Assembly: GCF_901482445.1 (NCBI RefSeq)
Contig: NZ_LR590477.1
Coordinates: 1,240,001-1,304,000 of the forward strand
Length of the DNA: 64,000 nt
Reading direction: 5' to 3'
Origin: Neisseria lactamica
GTDB lineage: Bacteria > Pseudomonadota > Gammaproteobacteria > Burkholderiales > Neisseriaceae
The translations under genes were made by a program, and so were the position numbers. Position 1 is the stretch's first letter. Each line of letters opens with the position of its first letter. Positions 37,268 through 46,841 of this stretch are shown piece after piece. The notes beneath the pieces are model-generated. The model was not told the origin of the DNA and did not search any database. It was given only the letters and a program-made list of their open reading frames with translations.

Positions 37268-38281
37268 TCACATCACCATCTGTAAATGTTTCATCATAGA
37301 TTTAGGTGTAACAAAAGTTAAACCGTACATACTGCCCAATGCCGCCGCCTGACTTTCCTCTAAATCGGCAGCCAGTATCACAAAGCGTTCATCCGGCAAA
37401 TTCAACCGTTTTTTCAAACGTACATATTTTTCAATGTCCCGTCTGAATTCCCCTGATTTACATTCCACCACAACCGGCTCTTTACCCATCGGTAAAAATA
37501 CGACATCCAACTCCTGTTTATCTTCATTGCCGAATTCGATTTTCACATTTCTAGCGCAAGAAAAAGCATAATCCTTGCCTTTTTGTTTTGCTTCTTCAAG
37601 CATTTTGCCCAAGGCAAACCATTCAAGCCAACCGCCGCAAAAAAAGTGTTTGATGGCAGTGGCACGTTGCAGGTTCAAGCGGACAATTTTTTCCTGTTTC
37701 TGATAAAAATACTTAGAAAACAAAGTATGGCTATAAAATTGCCGGCATAGGTTATTCATTGTCTGCCCGTCTTTTTGCGACATTTTGCCGATATCCAAAC
37801 TAATGCTTGTGTGGTTGTGGCCGTATGCCCGAATAATCTGGCCCAACATATTTTTAGTAATCTGATAATTACCGCCCAATTTAGCGGCAGCCTCATCAAA
37901 AAAACCGCTCATATTGACCGCCTGCAAGTTAAACATCGGCACAATATTGGCCCAGGCAAACCATTGGCGTATCGGTTCATGCTGTTTTTCAGTAGCCAAA
38001 ATGTCAGTTTCCGATAAATTAACGCCTGTCAGCAGGTTATAATTTTGGTTTTCCGAACCGGTATCTTGTTGTGCATTTTCCTCACCGCCGTCTTCCTGTT
38101 GCTTCAAAGCCTGCAATTCCCGGTTTACCGAGAAATAACGTTCCAACAATTTACTGACAAAAAATAAAGTGTCGTAAACCCTAACCGGAGCCGTGCATTT
38201 TGGACAGGCAATTTCACTCATTCCGGATTCGTAGTAATGCTCATTCATGCAACCGCATTTATTGCAACGGTAAATACCCAT
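37268..38281 (-). CDS. Zinc-ribbon protein with Card1/DUF1887-like PD-(D/E)XK nuclease domain
   Basis: 337 residues from MGIYRCNKCG, ribosome site AAGGA 7 bases upstream. N-terminal zinc ribbon: Cys6, Cys9, Cys26, Cys29. A middle region (about 85-200) of unknown fold contains an Asn/Gln-rich hinge. The C-terminal domain reads GGWLEWF (216-222), QELDVVF (256-262) and VVVECKSG (270-277). This is the Glu...Asp...Glu-x-Lys layout of the Card1/Can2 nuclease family (Glu220, Asp259, Glu273, Lys275). No CARF sensor domain and no membrane helix can be seen. It lies between murE and murF, 57 bases after the murE-side boundary, in the cluster's direction. Its role is unknown; a nucleic-acid enzyme is inferred. 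It is clearly not the inner-membrane protein Dca reported at this position. Confidence 0.75.
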   Translation of the reverse strand: MGIYRCNKCGCMNEHYYESGMSEIACPKCTAPVRVYDTLFFVSKLLERYFSVNRELQALKQQEDGGEENAQQDTGSENQNYNLLTGVNLSETDILATEKQHEPIRQWFAWANIVPMFNLQAVNMSGFFDEAAAKLGGNYQITKNMLGQIIRAYGHNHTSISLDIGKMSQKDGQTMNNLCRQFYSHTLFSKYFYQKQEKIVRLNLQRATAIKHFFCGGWLEWFALGKMLEEAKQKGKDYAFSCARNVKIEFGNEDKQELDVVFLPMGKEPVVVECKSGEFRRDIEKYVRLKKRLNLPDERFVILAADLEESQAAALGSMYGLTFVTPKSMMKHLQMVM

Positions 38282-38338
38282 TTTTTTCCTTAGATTCAGA
38301 TTACATAAATCAAGATTCATAATGTTTCAGACGGTCTT

Positions 38339-39817
38339 TCATCTCCGCCCCGCCAACGCTTTTTCCGCAACTTCAAAATCGGAAAAATGGTGCTTCACGC
38401 CTTGTACATCCTGATAGTTTTCGTGTCCTTTGCCGGCAATCAAAATGATATCGCTTGCGGCGGCGCGTTCGACTGCATAACGGATGGCGGCGGCGCGGTC
38501 GGCTTCGACGCGCTCAGGATTAGGTACAGCAGGCAAAATATCGTTGATGATGTCTTGCGGATTTTCCAAACGCGGGTTGTCGCCGGTAACGACGACTTTA
38601 TCCGCGCCCTGTACGGCTGCCGCGCCCATCAGCGGGCGTTTGCCGCGATCGCGGTTGCCGCCGCAACCGAATACGCACCACAAAGCCGCACCCTGCGGTT
38701 TGATTTCCTGCAAGGTGGCGAGTGCTTTTTCCAATGCGTCGGGCGTGTGGGCGTAATCGACGACGACCAAGGGCTTGCCGCTGTTCATAATGCAATCCAT
38801 ACGGCCTGAAGCAGGACGGATTTTTTCCAACACATCCAATACCTTATCCAGCGGATAGCCGTTGGCACACAGCAAGGCGATGCAGGCGGCGAGATTTTGC
38901 GCGTTGAACCGTCCGAGCAGGCGCGTGCGGCATTTCCCTTCGCCCCAAGGGGTTCGGAATACGGCCTCTATGCCGTCTGAAGAGGCGGTGAAATCGGTAA
39001 TGCGGATGTCGGCTTGCTCGCTGAAGCCGTAACTGTAAACGACCAAATCGGGACAGTCTTTTTTCAGACGACCTACGAGTTCCGCGCCGTATTCATCATC
39101 TACATTGATAACGGCGTGTTGCAGGTCGTGCCAGTAAAACAGGCGCGACTTGATAGCGCCGTAGGCTTCCATCGTGCCGTGGTAGTCAAGGTGGTCGCGT
39201 GTGAGATTGGTAAAGATTGCGCTGCAAAACGACACACCGTTGACGCGCGACTGGTCAAGCCCGTGGCTGGAAACTTCCATCGCGGCGGCGGTTGCGCCCT
39301 GTTGGCGGAAACGGTAGAGCAGGGTTTGGACATCGACGGGCGCGGGGGTGGTGTGCGTGGTTTCTTCCAATGCGCCCCAAAAGCCGTTGCCGACTGTGCC
39401 GATAATGGCGGTTTTTTCGCCCAATAAATCGGCAGCCTGCGCCAGCCATTGTGTGATGGAGGTTTTGCCGTTGGTTCCGGTTACGCCCCAGACTTTGAGG
39501 CCGTCTGAAACGTTGCCGTAAACCTGTGCCGCCAAGATACCGGCACGGTGTTTCAAATCTCTGATGCCTTGATTGGGGACTTTCCATTCGGGATTCCACG
39601 CGAATTTGCCATCGTCGTCCCAAAAAACAAAAGCCGCGCCGTTGGCAACGGCGGCGGGGATATAGCTGCGGCCGTCGGCATATTCGCCCGGACAGGCAAC
39701 GAAAATATCGCCTTGTTTGATTTGGCGGCTGTCTGAATGCAACAAACGCCCTGCCGCGTTTGCACACGGCAGGGGCGGAATGCCGGTTTCAGCCAAAGGG
39801 GTTAACTTGCTGAACAT
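38339..39817 (-). CDS. murE: UDP-MurNAc-tripeptide synthetase (meso-diaminopimelate adding)
   Basis: 492 residues. Adds meso-diaminopimelate. ATP loop GVTGTNGKTSITQWL, DYAHTPDALEKAL and the DAP-specific DNPR motif (VVTGDNPRLENP) are present. A DUS is read in frame as SSDGIEA. Confidence 0.97.
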   Translation of the reverse strand: MFSKLTPLAETGIPPLPCANAAGRLLHSDSRQIKQGDIFVACPGEYADGRSYIPAAVANGAAFVFWDDDGKFAWNPEWKVPNQGIRDLKHRAGILAAQVYGNVSDGLKVWGVTGTNGKTSITQWLAQAADLLGEKTAIIGTVGNGFWGALEETTHTTPAPVDVQTLLYRFRQQGATAAAMEVSSHGLDQSRVNGVSFCSAIFTNLTRDHLDYHGTMEAYGAIKSRLFYWHDLQHAVINVDDEYGAELVGRLKKDCPDLVVYSYGFSEQADIRITDFTASSDGIEAVFRTPWGEGKCRTRLLGRFNAQNLAACIALLCANGYPLDKVLDVLEKIRPASGRMDCIMNSGKPLVVVDYAHTPDALEKALATLQEIKPQGAALWCVFGCGGNRDRGKRPLMGAAAVQGADKVVVTGDNPRLENPQDIINDILPAVPNPERVEADRAAAIRYAVERAAASDIILIAGKGHENYQDVQGVKHHFSDFEVAEKALAGRR

Positions 39818-39841
39818 AAAACAATCTCGTTGATACTTGGA

Positions 39842-41587
39842 TTAAGACGGTGTTTTGACGGCTGCGGCGGTCAGGGGCTTGGTCGGGGAAACGCCCAAGA
39901 TGTTCAGGCTGCCACCCATAATTTTTTTGAAGGGCGGCCCTGCCACTACGCCGCCGTAATAGCCGTTGGCGGTCGGTTCGTCGATGGTTACCGCCACAAT
40001 CACGCGGGGATTTTTGGCGGGGGCAAAACCGATAAAGGTAGCGACGTGTTTGTTGTCGGCATAACGTCCGTTGACGAACTTGCGCGCCGTGCCGGTTTTC
40101 GCGCCGACATCGAAACCGTCCACCGCGCCCGCCGTACCGGTGCCGCCCGGCTCGGTTACGGAAACCATCAGATTGCGTACCTCGCGCGCGGTCGATTCTT
40201 TGAATATGCGTTTGCCTTGCGGCGCAACCGCCTGTTTTTCAAAGCTGACCGGCAGCAAAACGCCGTCGTGCGTCAGTGCGGTATAGGCGCGCGCCAATTG
40301 CAGCAGGCTCAATTGCAGGCCGTAACCGAAAGACATCGTCGCCTGTTCGATAGGCCGCCATTTCCGCCAATCGCGCAACACGCCCGCGCTTTCCCCCGGA
40401 AAGCCGGAATGCATACGCACACCGATACCCAAGCTGTGGTACAAGTCATACATTTCTTCCGAACTGAACCGTGCAGACAGCTTGCTTGTACCGACATTGG
40501 AAGATTTCTGCATAATGCCGCGCACATCCAAAGAAGGGTAAACATGGGTATCGCGCACCGGTGCCGGGCCGATTTTATAAGGCTGCGTATTCAATCTCTC
40601 GTTCACATCGGTTTTGCCCGCATCCAATGCTTTTGCAATGACGAACGGCTTTATCGCCGAACCGGGCTCGATCATGTCGGTAACGGCACGGTTGCGCCTC
40701 TGTTCGCTGTCTGCCTGACCGGGTTTGTTGGGCTCGTAGGCAGGCGTATTGGCCAAGGCGAGGATTTCTCCCGTGCGGGCATCCAAAACCACCACCGTTC
40801 CGGCTTTTGCCTGATGGTATTCGACCGCCTTGTTCAACTCTTCATAAGCCAAAGTCTGAATCCTCTGATCCAGAGAAAGAATAATGTCTTTGCCGTTTTG
40901 CGGGGCTTTATTGCGCGGGGAGTCCAAGCTGTCCACAATATTGCCCTGCCGGTCCCGCAAAACGACTTCCGCGCCGTCTTCGCCATGCAGGCTGTCTTCA
41001 AGCGAAAGTTCCAAACCTTCCTGACCTTTGCCGTCAATATCGGTAAATCCGATGACGTGTGCAAAAAGGCTGCCCATCGGGTAATGGCGTTTTAATTCTT
41101 TTTCAAATGCAAAATGCTTCAAGCCTAAGGCATCGATTTTCTCGGCAACCTTGGGATCGAGCTGCCGCTTAATCCAAATAAACGACTTGCCTTTCTGTTC
41201 GAGTTTGTTCCTCAAAACATCAACCGGCACATCGACAAGCCCGGAAAGCTGTTCCAATTGCGCCCCGGTCGGCATCTCCTCCATATCTTTGGGGACGGCA
41301 TACAGGGACTCCGTCGGCGCGCTCAATGCCAAAACCGCACCGTTCCTGTCCGAAATCGTACCGCGCGCGGCAGGCAGCGACTGGGTCCGCACAATTTGGT
41401 TGTCGCCTTGATTTTTTAAGAAGTTATACGTTACCGTCTGAAGATACAGCCCGCGGACTATCAAACCGGCAAACAAAACCGCCATCGCCAGCAGGACGAA
41501 GCCGATCCGCCCGTCACTGGTCAGCGGTTTTTTAACCTGTTCTCCCTTGGAAATCATCCGGGGCTTATATTCGCTCTTAATCAACAT
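39842..41587 (-). CDS. penA: Penicillin-binding protein 2 (septal transpeptidase FtsI)
   Basis: 581 residues. One membrane helix (about 28-47), then the pedestal and transpeptidase domain. Active-site motifs: Ser310 in SAIK, SSN at 362-364, KTG at 497-499. Cross-links septal peptidoglycan with FtsW; the main beta-lactam target in Neisseria. No Asp insertion is present near residue 345 (VRDTHVYP). At positions tracked for reduced penicillin susceptibility the protein has Phe504 and Ala510 (reference-like) but Val515, Asn541 and Val566 (variant-like). Confidence 0.97.
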   Translation of the reverse strand: MLIKSEYKPRMISKGEQVKKPLTSDGRIGFVLLAMAVLFAGLIVRGLYLQTVTYNFLKNQGDNQIVRTQSLPAARGTISDRNGAVLALSAPTESLYAVPKDMEEMPTGAQLEQLSGLVDVPVDVLRNKLEQKGKSFIWIKRQLDPKVAEKIDALGLKHFAFEKELKRHYPMGSLFAHVIGFTDIDGKGQEGLELSLEDSLHGEDGAEVVLRDRQGNIVDSLDSPRNKAPQNGKDIILSLDQRIQTLAYEELNKAVEYHQAKAGTVVVLDARTGEILALANTPAYEPNKPGQADSEQRRNRAVTDMIEPGSAIKPFVIAKALDAGKTDVNERLNTQPYKIGPAPVRDTHVYPSLDVRGIMQKSSNVGTSKLSARFSSEEMYDLYHSLGIGVRMHSGFPGESAGVLRDWRKWRPIEQATMSFGYGLQLSLLQLARAYTALTHDGVLLPVSFEKQAVAPQGKRIFKESTAREVRNLMVSVTEPGGTGTAGAVDGFDVGAKTGTARKFVNGRYADNKHVATFIGFAPAKNPRVIVAVTIDEPTANGYYGGVVAGPPFKKIMGGSLNILGVSPTKPLTAAAVKTPS

Positions 41588-41652
41588 TTTACTTCTCGTT
41601 ATTTTATTTTGCCGCCCGCCGCCGAAACCCGGTTCCGGCAGGCGGCCTGCTT

Positions 41653-41916
41653 CTATCTTTGATGTTCCACCATAAAGGTATTGCCTGAAGCCGGCGGGCG
41701 GAGGTTTTGTTTTTCTGCCGCCGCCCTAATCGCTTCGTGGTTCGCCAAACGCGCCTGTTGCAGCCTCATTTGCGCGTAATCCTGCTCCAAGGCGATTTCC
41801 TGTTTTTTTGCCTTATCCAAAGCCGTAAAGTTAAGCCTGTACTGGTTTTGCTGAATCACGACGAGAAAAGCCGAAACACAAACCGCCGGCAGCAGAAAGA
41901 AATTCAATTTATTCAT
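41653..41916 (-). CDS. ftsL: Cell division protein FtsL
   Basis: 87 residues from [11 protein letters not shown]. One membrane helix (residues 5-22), then a coiled coil ([20 protein letters not shown]). Partner of FtsQ and FtsB. Position between rsmH and penA identifies it. Upstream in-frame codons overlap rsmH and are not conserved. Confidence 0.92.
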   Translation of the reverse strand: MNKLNFFLLPAVCVSAFLVVIQQNQYRLNFTALDKAKKQEIALEQDYAQMRLQQARLANHEAIRAAAEKQNLRPPASGNTFMVEHQR

Positions 41917-41938
41917 TGTTGTTCTAATGTCTTCCCTG

Positions 41939-42898
41939 TTATTCCGCCGGTATCGGGCCGGCAGTCCGTTCCGCCACACGCAAAACCGCGCTCCTCGCCC
42001 TCGGATTGGCGGCAACTTCCGCCCCGCCCGGCTTTAATGCCTTGCCCACGATTTTCAGGGGCGGCTCGGGCAAATCCGCTTCCCTGACCGCCGCCCAACG
42101 CGGCAAGGGCGCGTGTCGGGAATATTTCCCGACAAACTGCTTCACAATCCGGTCTTCCAAAGAATGGAACGCGATAACTGCCAAACGCCCGCCCTGTTTC
42201 AACCGGCACATCACCTGCGGCAATACCGCCTCTACCTCTTCAAGCTCGCGGTTAATAAAGATGCGGACCGCCTGGAAGGTGCGCGTCGCAGGGTCTTGCC
42301 CGCGCTCGCGAGTACGGACGTTTTGTGCCGCGAGCTGCGCCAGCTTGCGGGTTGTATCAATGGGATTTTCCGCCCGTTGCGCGACAATGGCGCGCGCAAT
42401 CTGACGGCTAAACCGCTCTTCACCATAATTTTTAATCACCTCGTGCAAATCCTGCTCCGATGCCGATGCAATCCACTCTGCCGCCGACATCCCGCGCGTC
42501 GTGTCCATACGCATATCCAAAGGCGCATCAAAACGGAAACTGAAACCGCGTGCCGCGTCATCGATTTGCGGGGACGAAACACCCAAATCGAATAATGCGC
42601 CGTCCACGTCGCCGATGCCCAAATCATCCAATGCCGTCTGAAAAGAAGCAAAGCCCCCGTGCACGACGCTGACCCGCTTATCCGAACGCGCCAATTCTTC
42701 TGCCGCGGCAACCGCCCGGGGATCTTTATCAAATACGACCAGCCGGCCCGCATCGCCCAGACGGGACAAAATCAGCCGGGAATGCCCTCCCCTGCCGAAC
42801 GTACCGTCCACATAGACACCATCCTCGCGTACGGCAAGCGCATCTACAGCCTCATACGGCAAAACCGTGATATGCCGGTAATTTTCTGTTTCACTCAC
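41939..42898 (-). CDS. rsmH: 16S rRNA (cytosine-1402-N4) methyltransferase
   Basis: 319 residues. Modifies C1402 in the ribosomal P site. [13 protein letters not shown], the SAM site [12 protein letters not shown], and [19 protein letters not shown] are present. The start overlaps the mraZ stop (ATGA). A DUS is read as FQTALDD. Confidence 0.96.
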   Translation of the reverse strand: MSETENYRHITVLPYEAVDALAVREDGVYVDGTFGRGGHSRLILSRLGDAGRLVVFDKDPRAVAAAEELARSDKRVSVVHGGFASFQTALDDLGIGDVDGALFDLGVSSPQIDDAARGFSFRFDAPLDMRMDTTRGMSAAEWIASASEQDLHEVIKNYGEERFSRQIARAIVAQRAENPIDTTRKLAQLAAQNVRTRERGQDPATRTFQAVRIFINRELEEVEAVLPQVMCRLKQGGRLAVIAFHSLEDRIVKQFVGKYSRHAPLPRWAAVREADLPEPPLKIVGKALKPGGAEVAANPRARSAVLRVAERTAGPIPAE

Positions 42899-43350
42899 AA
42901 TTGCAAATCCGTCTGACTCAACTGGAAGGCAAGCTCTTCCGGATCGTCGTCCAAAGCCTGAACCATCTCAGCCTCCCACTGCTCGCGACCCCAAAGCTCC
43001 AAACGGTTGGCACGTCCGACCAAAACAACCTCGCGGTCAAAAACCACCCTCTTCCTCAGTCCGGCAGGAAGCAGCACCCGACCGGCACCGTCCCATTCCA
43101 AAATTTCCGCGTTATGCAGCAGAAGGTTTTGAAACCGCCGTAAAACAGGGTTATCCGCAACTTTTAAATTTAAAAGTTGCGCCGCGACTTTTTCCCACTC
43201 CGCAACAGGGTACATCAACAGCTTATGCTTCGACTCAAGCGTTACGACCACGGCAGGCGTATAGAGGCGCGACAGGATATCGCGGAATTTGGCAGGAACC
43301 GCCAACCGCCCTTTGCTGTCGATACTCAATTCATGTGCGCCGCCGAACAT
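42895..43350 (-). CDS. mraZ: Transcriptional regulator MraZ
   Basis: 151 residues. First gene of the dcw cluster. Two AbrB-like SpoVT repeats, each with a DXXXR-like signature ([16 protein letters not shown] and [17 protein letters not shown]). MraZ binds GTGGG-type boxes in its own promoter; such boxes are present upstream. Confidence 0.95.
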   Translation of the reverse strand: MFGGAHELSIDSKGRLAVPAKFRDILSRLYTPAVVVTLESKHKLLMYPVAEWEKVAAQLLNLKVADNPVLRRFQNLLLHNAEILEWDGAGRVLLPAGLRKRVVFDREVVLVGRANRLELWGREQWEAEMVQALDDDPEELAFQLSQTDLQL

Positions 43351-43392
43351 AGATGTCCCAAGCTGAAGTTAAAATTAAATAAGGGTAAAGAA

Positions 43393-43427
43393 GACACTTT
43401 GACCCACATTCCCCCACTAATCGACAC
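43393..43427 (-). promoter_or_regulatory. MraZ operator: four boxes with 10-bp period
   Basis: On the coding strand the boxes read GTGTC, GTGGG, GTGGG, GTGTC, each 10 bases from the next (plus-strand positions 43423, 43413, 43403, 43393). The array begins within the -10 hexamer and runs across the expected transcription start, so bound MraZ could block initiation. Confidence 0.75.
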
Positions 43428-43454
43428 TATAAGAAATTTTAAACACTCGGTCAA
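43426..43454 (-). promoter_or_regulatory. Predicted promoter of mraZ / dcw cluster
   Basis: TTGACC, 17-base spacer, TATAGT on the minus strand, about 75 bases upstream of the mraZ start codon. Overlaps the first MraZ box. Confidence 0.7.
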
Positions 43455-43698
43455 ATCAAGGCAGGAAAACTCATTAACATATCCGAAATTTTTATTCCTT
43501 TTAAAAACAATAAGATAAAAATTCCAACAACGGCACGGCGGGGGGCGGCACAGAATGTTTGAATCAGCGGATAACTATATATGATTAATTTAATAATATA
43601 AACACAATATATAGTATTGAAATAAAGCCATGACAGCACCCGCACCAACGTGTAATATGCGTACAAATCCAATAAATTTACACAAGATAACATTTATC

Positions 43699-44847
43699 AT
43701 GCCCCTCCCCCCACCCTCCCCTGCCGCGCAACAATCCTCAATCAACCTTCAAACCCTCCTTGCCGAAGAAATCGGCAAACACGACAACTGGATTCCATTT
43801 TCACGTTTTATGGAGCTGGTTTTATACGCCCCTCAATACGGCTATTACACCGGAGGCAGCCATAAAATCGGTAACGACGGGGATTTTATTACCGCCCCTA
43901 CCCTTACCCCCCTGTTTGCCCGCACACTGGCACGCCAACTTCAAGAACTCCTACCCCAAACTGCAGGCAATATCTATGAATTCGGTGCGGGAACCGGCCA
44001 ACTCGCCGCCGATTTGTTAAACAACCTTTCAGACGGCATCAACCGTTACTACATTATTGAAATATCGCCGGAGCTGGCCGTACGTCAGAAAAATCTGATT
44101 CAAGCCCACGCACCGGAAGCGTCTCACAAAGTTATCCACTTGTCCGCACTTCCGGAAATATTTGACGGCATCATCATCGGTAACGAAGTACTCGATGCCA
44201 TGCCTGTCGAAATCATCCGTAAAGATGAAGGCGGCTTATTCGAGCATGTCGGCGTTTGCCTGGATAACGGCCGTTTCGCCTATTCGGCAAGACCCTTGAA
44301 TGACCCGTCGCTGTCGGCTTCGGCTTCCCTTTATTTCCCCCAAACAGATTTCCCCTATACCGGCGAACTGCACCCGCAACAATATGCCTTCATCCGCACC
44401 CTTGCCTCAAGACTCGAACACGGCTGCATGATATTCATCGACTACGGTTTTGATGCGGCACAGTATTACCACCCCCAACGCAGTCAAGGTACGCTGATCG
44501 GACACTACCGGCATCACGTTATCCACAATCCTTTCGACTTCATCGGATTGGCCGACCTGACCGCCCACGTCAACTTTACCGACATCGCCCAAGCAGGGAC
44601 GGATGCCGGATTAGATTTGATAGGCTACCTCCCCCAATCCCATTTCTTATTAAACTTGGGCATTACCGAACTGTTGGCACAGACGGGTAAAACGGATTCG
44701 GCAGCCTATATCCGTGAAGCCGCCGCTGTTCAGAAACTGATTGACCAGCACGAAATGGGCGAACTGTTTAAAGTCATCGCATTCGGAAAAAATATCGGCA
44801 TCGACTGGACAGGATTTTGTTTCGGCGACATCTGCCACAAACTCTAA
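43699..44847 (+). CDS. MidA/NDUFAF7-type class I SAM-dependent methyltransferase
   Basis: 382 residues from MPLPPPSPAA; an ATG 23 codons upstream is possible. N-terminal region FSRFMELVLYAPQYGYYTGG and SAM site YEFGAGTGQLAADLL are typical of PF02636. The mitochondrial relative methylates an arginine of complex I subunit NDUFS2; whether the bacterial protein does the same is not known. Divergent from mraZ; the 348-base gap between the two start codons holds the MraZ boxes, the dcw promoter and AT-rich DNA. Confidence 0.85.
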   Translation: MPLPPPSPAAQQSSINLQTLLAEEIGKHDNWIPFSRFMELVLYAPQYGYYTGGSHKIGNDGDFITAPTLTPLFARTLARQLQELLPQTAGNIYEFGAGTGQLAADLLNNLSDGINRYYIIEISPELAVRQKNLIQAHAPEASHKVIHLSALPEIFDGIIIGNEVLDAMPVEIIRKDEGGLFEHVGVCLDNGRFAYSARPLNDPSLSASASLYFPQTDFPYTGELHPQQYAFIRTLASRLEHGCMIFIDYGFDAAQYYHPQRSQGTLIGHYRHHVIHNPFDFIGLADLTAHVNFTDIAQAGTDAGLDLIGYLPQSHFLLNLGITELLAQTGKTDSAAYIREAAAVQKLIDQHEMGELFKVIAFGKNIGIDWTGFCFGDICHKL

Positions 44848-44934
44848 TTCACCGACCGCCCCAACCCTTTTCAGGCGGCATAAAATTTTTAATATTTAAA
44901 AACAGCATACTAATTCAAAATTGAAAAATACGGC

Positions 44935-44962
44935 TTGTCAAAAAAACAAAAAAACATATAAT
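44935..44962 (+). promoter_or_regulatory. Promoter of the tRNA pair
   Basis: TTGTCA, 16-base spacer, TATAAT, followed by the tRNA 16 bases later. Confidence 0.8.
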
Positions 44963-44978
44963 AGCGGCTTCACGAAAC

Positions 44979-45055
44979 GGCGAATTAGCTCAGTCGGTTA
45001 GAGCAGAGGAATCATAATCCTTGTGTCCGGGGTTCGAGTCCCTGATTCGCCACCA
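44979..45055 (+). tRNA. tRNA with anticodon CAT (elongator Met)
   Basis: 77 bases with encoded CCA. GGCGAAT/ATTCGCC acceptor stem, CAT in the loop ATCATAA. The acceptor has G4-C69 and A5-U68, unlike the C4/C5 pairs of tRNA-Ile2 recognised by TilS, so methionine is favoured. The first pair is G-C, so it is not the initiator tRNA. Confidence 0.92.
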
Positions 45056-45061
45056 TATTTC

Positions 45062-45137
<76 letters not shown>

Positions 45138-45140
45138 AAT

Positions 45141-45178
45141 AAAAAAGCACACACCATAAAAGGTATGTGCTTTTTTTA
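45141..45178 (+). terminator. Terminator of the tRNA pair
   Basis: AGCACA-ACC against GGT-TGTGCT stem and a run of seven T. Confidence 0.88.
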
Positions 45179-45454
45179 TTTTGTTTTTTATTTCGACTGT
45201 GTCTGAATACCCGCCCGATTCCATCCGTTTGCAAGAAAAAAGCCGTATTTCCGTTTGTGCAGAAATCGACCCCATTAAATAAAATGGCATTTGTCCGGCT
45301 AATTAGGGCTGCATCAACGGAATATTAAAACACAACCTTTTATTTCCAATCCTTGATAAGCCGGCAAACAGGCTTCAATTGGATGAGACTATTGTGGCAA
45401 ATGCCGTCTGAAACGGCTTTTAATCGGGTTTAGAACTTATTTGCCGGAGGCGGT

Positions 45455-45480
45455 AAAAAACCGCCCCGAGGCGGGGCGGT
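45455..45480 (-). terminator. Terminator of the 88-residue membrane protein gene
   Basis: A GC-rich stem (ACCGCCCC against GGGGCGGT) with TTTTTT on the minus strand, 5 bases past the stop. The rest of 45179-45454 shows one DUS and nothing else recognised. Confidence 0.88.
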
Positions 45481-45485
45481 ACAGG

Positions 45486-45752
45486 CTAGATAAGGGAGAA
45501 TAAAATCTTGAATATGCAGAGATAGGGAAGAACCCACAACCACCGCTGCCGGCGGCAGAAGAACCACATACCGAATAATGCCGTACAAAGTATCAAAACA
45601 ACAAACCTGTCTCCCATAATGAGTGTTCGGACAATCTCTTTGTCCGCCGATACCCAATAGGCGGTAAACGGCAGGCAGGACAGGTAGACATACCATTTGC
45701 CGTTCACTGACAATCTGTTCGCAAGCAGTTGGATCAGTTGGATAAATTCCAT
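45486..45752 (-). CDS. Small inner-membrane protein, unknown
   Basis: 88 residues from MEFIQLIQLL; ATG five codons upstream also possible. Ribosome site GGAGAG. Three hydrophobic segments (WYVYLSCLPFTAYWV, FVVLILCTALFGMWFF, WLWVLPYLCIFKILF). Own strong terminator. No family recognised. Confidence 0.65.
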   Translation of the reverse strand: MEFIQLIQLLANRLSVNGKWYVYLSCLPFTAYWVSADKEIVRTLIMGDRFVVLILCTALFGMWFFCRRQRWLWVLPYLCIFKILFSLI

Positions 45753-45986
45753 GATTCTCTCCGGCATATTGCGTTTAAATGCCCATCAAAGCCATTTCGA
45801 GGCGGCTTCTCCAGTTCAAAGCCGCCGTGACAATACAACTGCGGTAACGTTGATTAGTTAGTGCAATAAAAAGTATTTCCTTTCAAACTCTGAAACAAAT
45901 CGGCGTACCGATCAATCTGACATCCTCTTTCTACCGTCCGACACAAATCCGACCCGAAAATATATCCTCAAACCGGATACATGACT

Positions 45987-46808
45987 TTATTCCCAACTTA
46001 TCCGGCCTGACAGCCACAATATAATGATGGCAATACCAAAAACAATGCGGTAATAGGCAAACGGGATATAGTTTTTCTTGGAAACAAACTTCAGCAGTGC
46101 TTTGACCGCTACCAAACCGGAAACAAAAGCGGCAATAAAGCCTATCAGAATCAAACCGACATCATTCAGGGTGAAAAACCGGTAATGTTTCAGAACATCA
46201 TAAGCCGTTGCGGCAACCATCACCGGCACAGCCAAGAAAAACGAGAACTCCGTTGCTGTTTTCCGTTCGATGCCCCAAAGCATCCCGCCCATAATCGTAC
46301 TGCCCGAGCGGGATGTTCCCGGAATCAAGGCAAACACCTGCGCGATGCCGATCATCAAGGCATCGACCGGACGGAGTGCATCGACATCAATTTTTTTGGG
46401 CACTGTATGGCTTTGGCGTTTTTCTACCCACAAAATAAAAAAGCCGCCCAAAACCAGCATAACTGCAACACTCAAGGGATTAAACAGATACTCTTTGATT
46501 TGTTTGCCGAATAATAATCCCATCACGGCGGCCGGCATAAAGGCGACGGCAAGATTGAGGACGAACCGGTTGGCTTTTTTGTCTTTGCCCAAGCCGTGCA
46601 ACACACCGGCAAAACGCCGACGGTATTCAACTACCACTGCCAAAACCGCACCAAGCTGGATGGCAATTTCAAAAACCTTGTGGTTGCTGTGAAAACCGAC
46701 CAAGTTACCAAACACAATCAGATGACCGGTACTGGAAATAGGCAGGAATTCGGTAAAACCTTCTACCAAGCCCATCATCAGGGCTTTCAGGACAATCAGA
46801 AAATCCAT
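45987..46808 (-). CDS. uppP: Undecaprenyl-diphosphatase
   Basis: 273 residues, about eight membrane helices. Recycles the lipid carrier of cell-wall synthesis; gives bacitracin tolerance. [15 protein letters not shown] and [13 protein letters not shown] are the catalytic signatures. Confidence 0.96.
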   Translation of the reverse strand: MDFLIVLKALMMGLVEGFTEFLPISSTGHLIVFGNLVGFHSNHKVFEIAIQLGAVLAVVVEYRRRFAGVLHGLGKDKKANRFVLNLAVAFMPAAVMGLLFGKQIKEYLFNPLSVAVMLVLGGFFILWVEKRQSHTVPKKIDVDALRPVDALMIGIAQVFALIPGTSRSGSTIMGGMLWGIERKTATEFSFFLAVPVMVAATAYDVLKHYRFFTLNDVGLILIGFIAAFVSGLVAVKALLKFVSKKNYIPFAYYRIVFGIAIIILWLSGRISWE

Positions 46809-46841
46809 TGCTTGGTTTCTTTCAAATGCGCGGGGATGCGG

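Noticed and set aside
39830..41095. 421-codon open frame antisense to penA
   Set aside because: Shadow of PBP2; no protein-family features.
44979..45055. tRNA-Ile2 (lysidine) for the CAT anticodon
   Set aside because: Acceptor pairs G4-C69 and A5-U68 do not match TilS identity pairs; Met fits better, though not proven.
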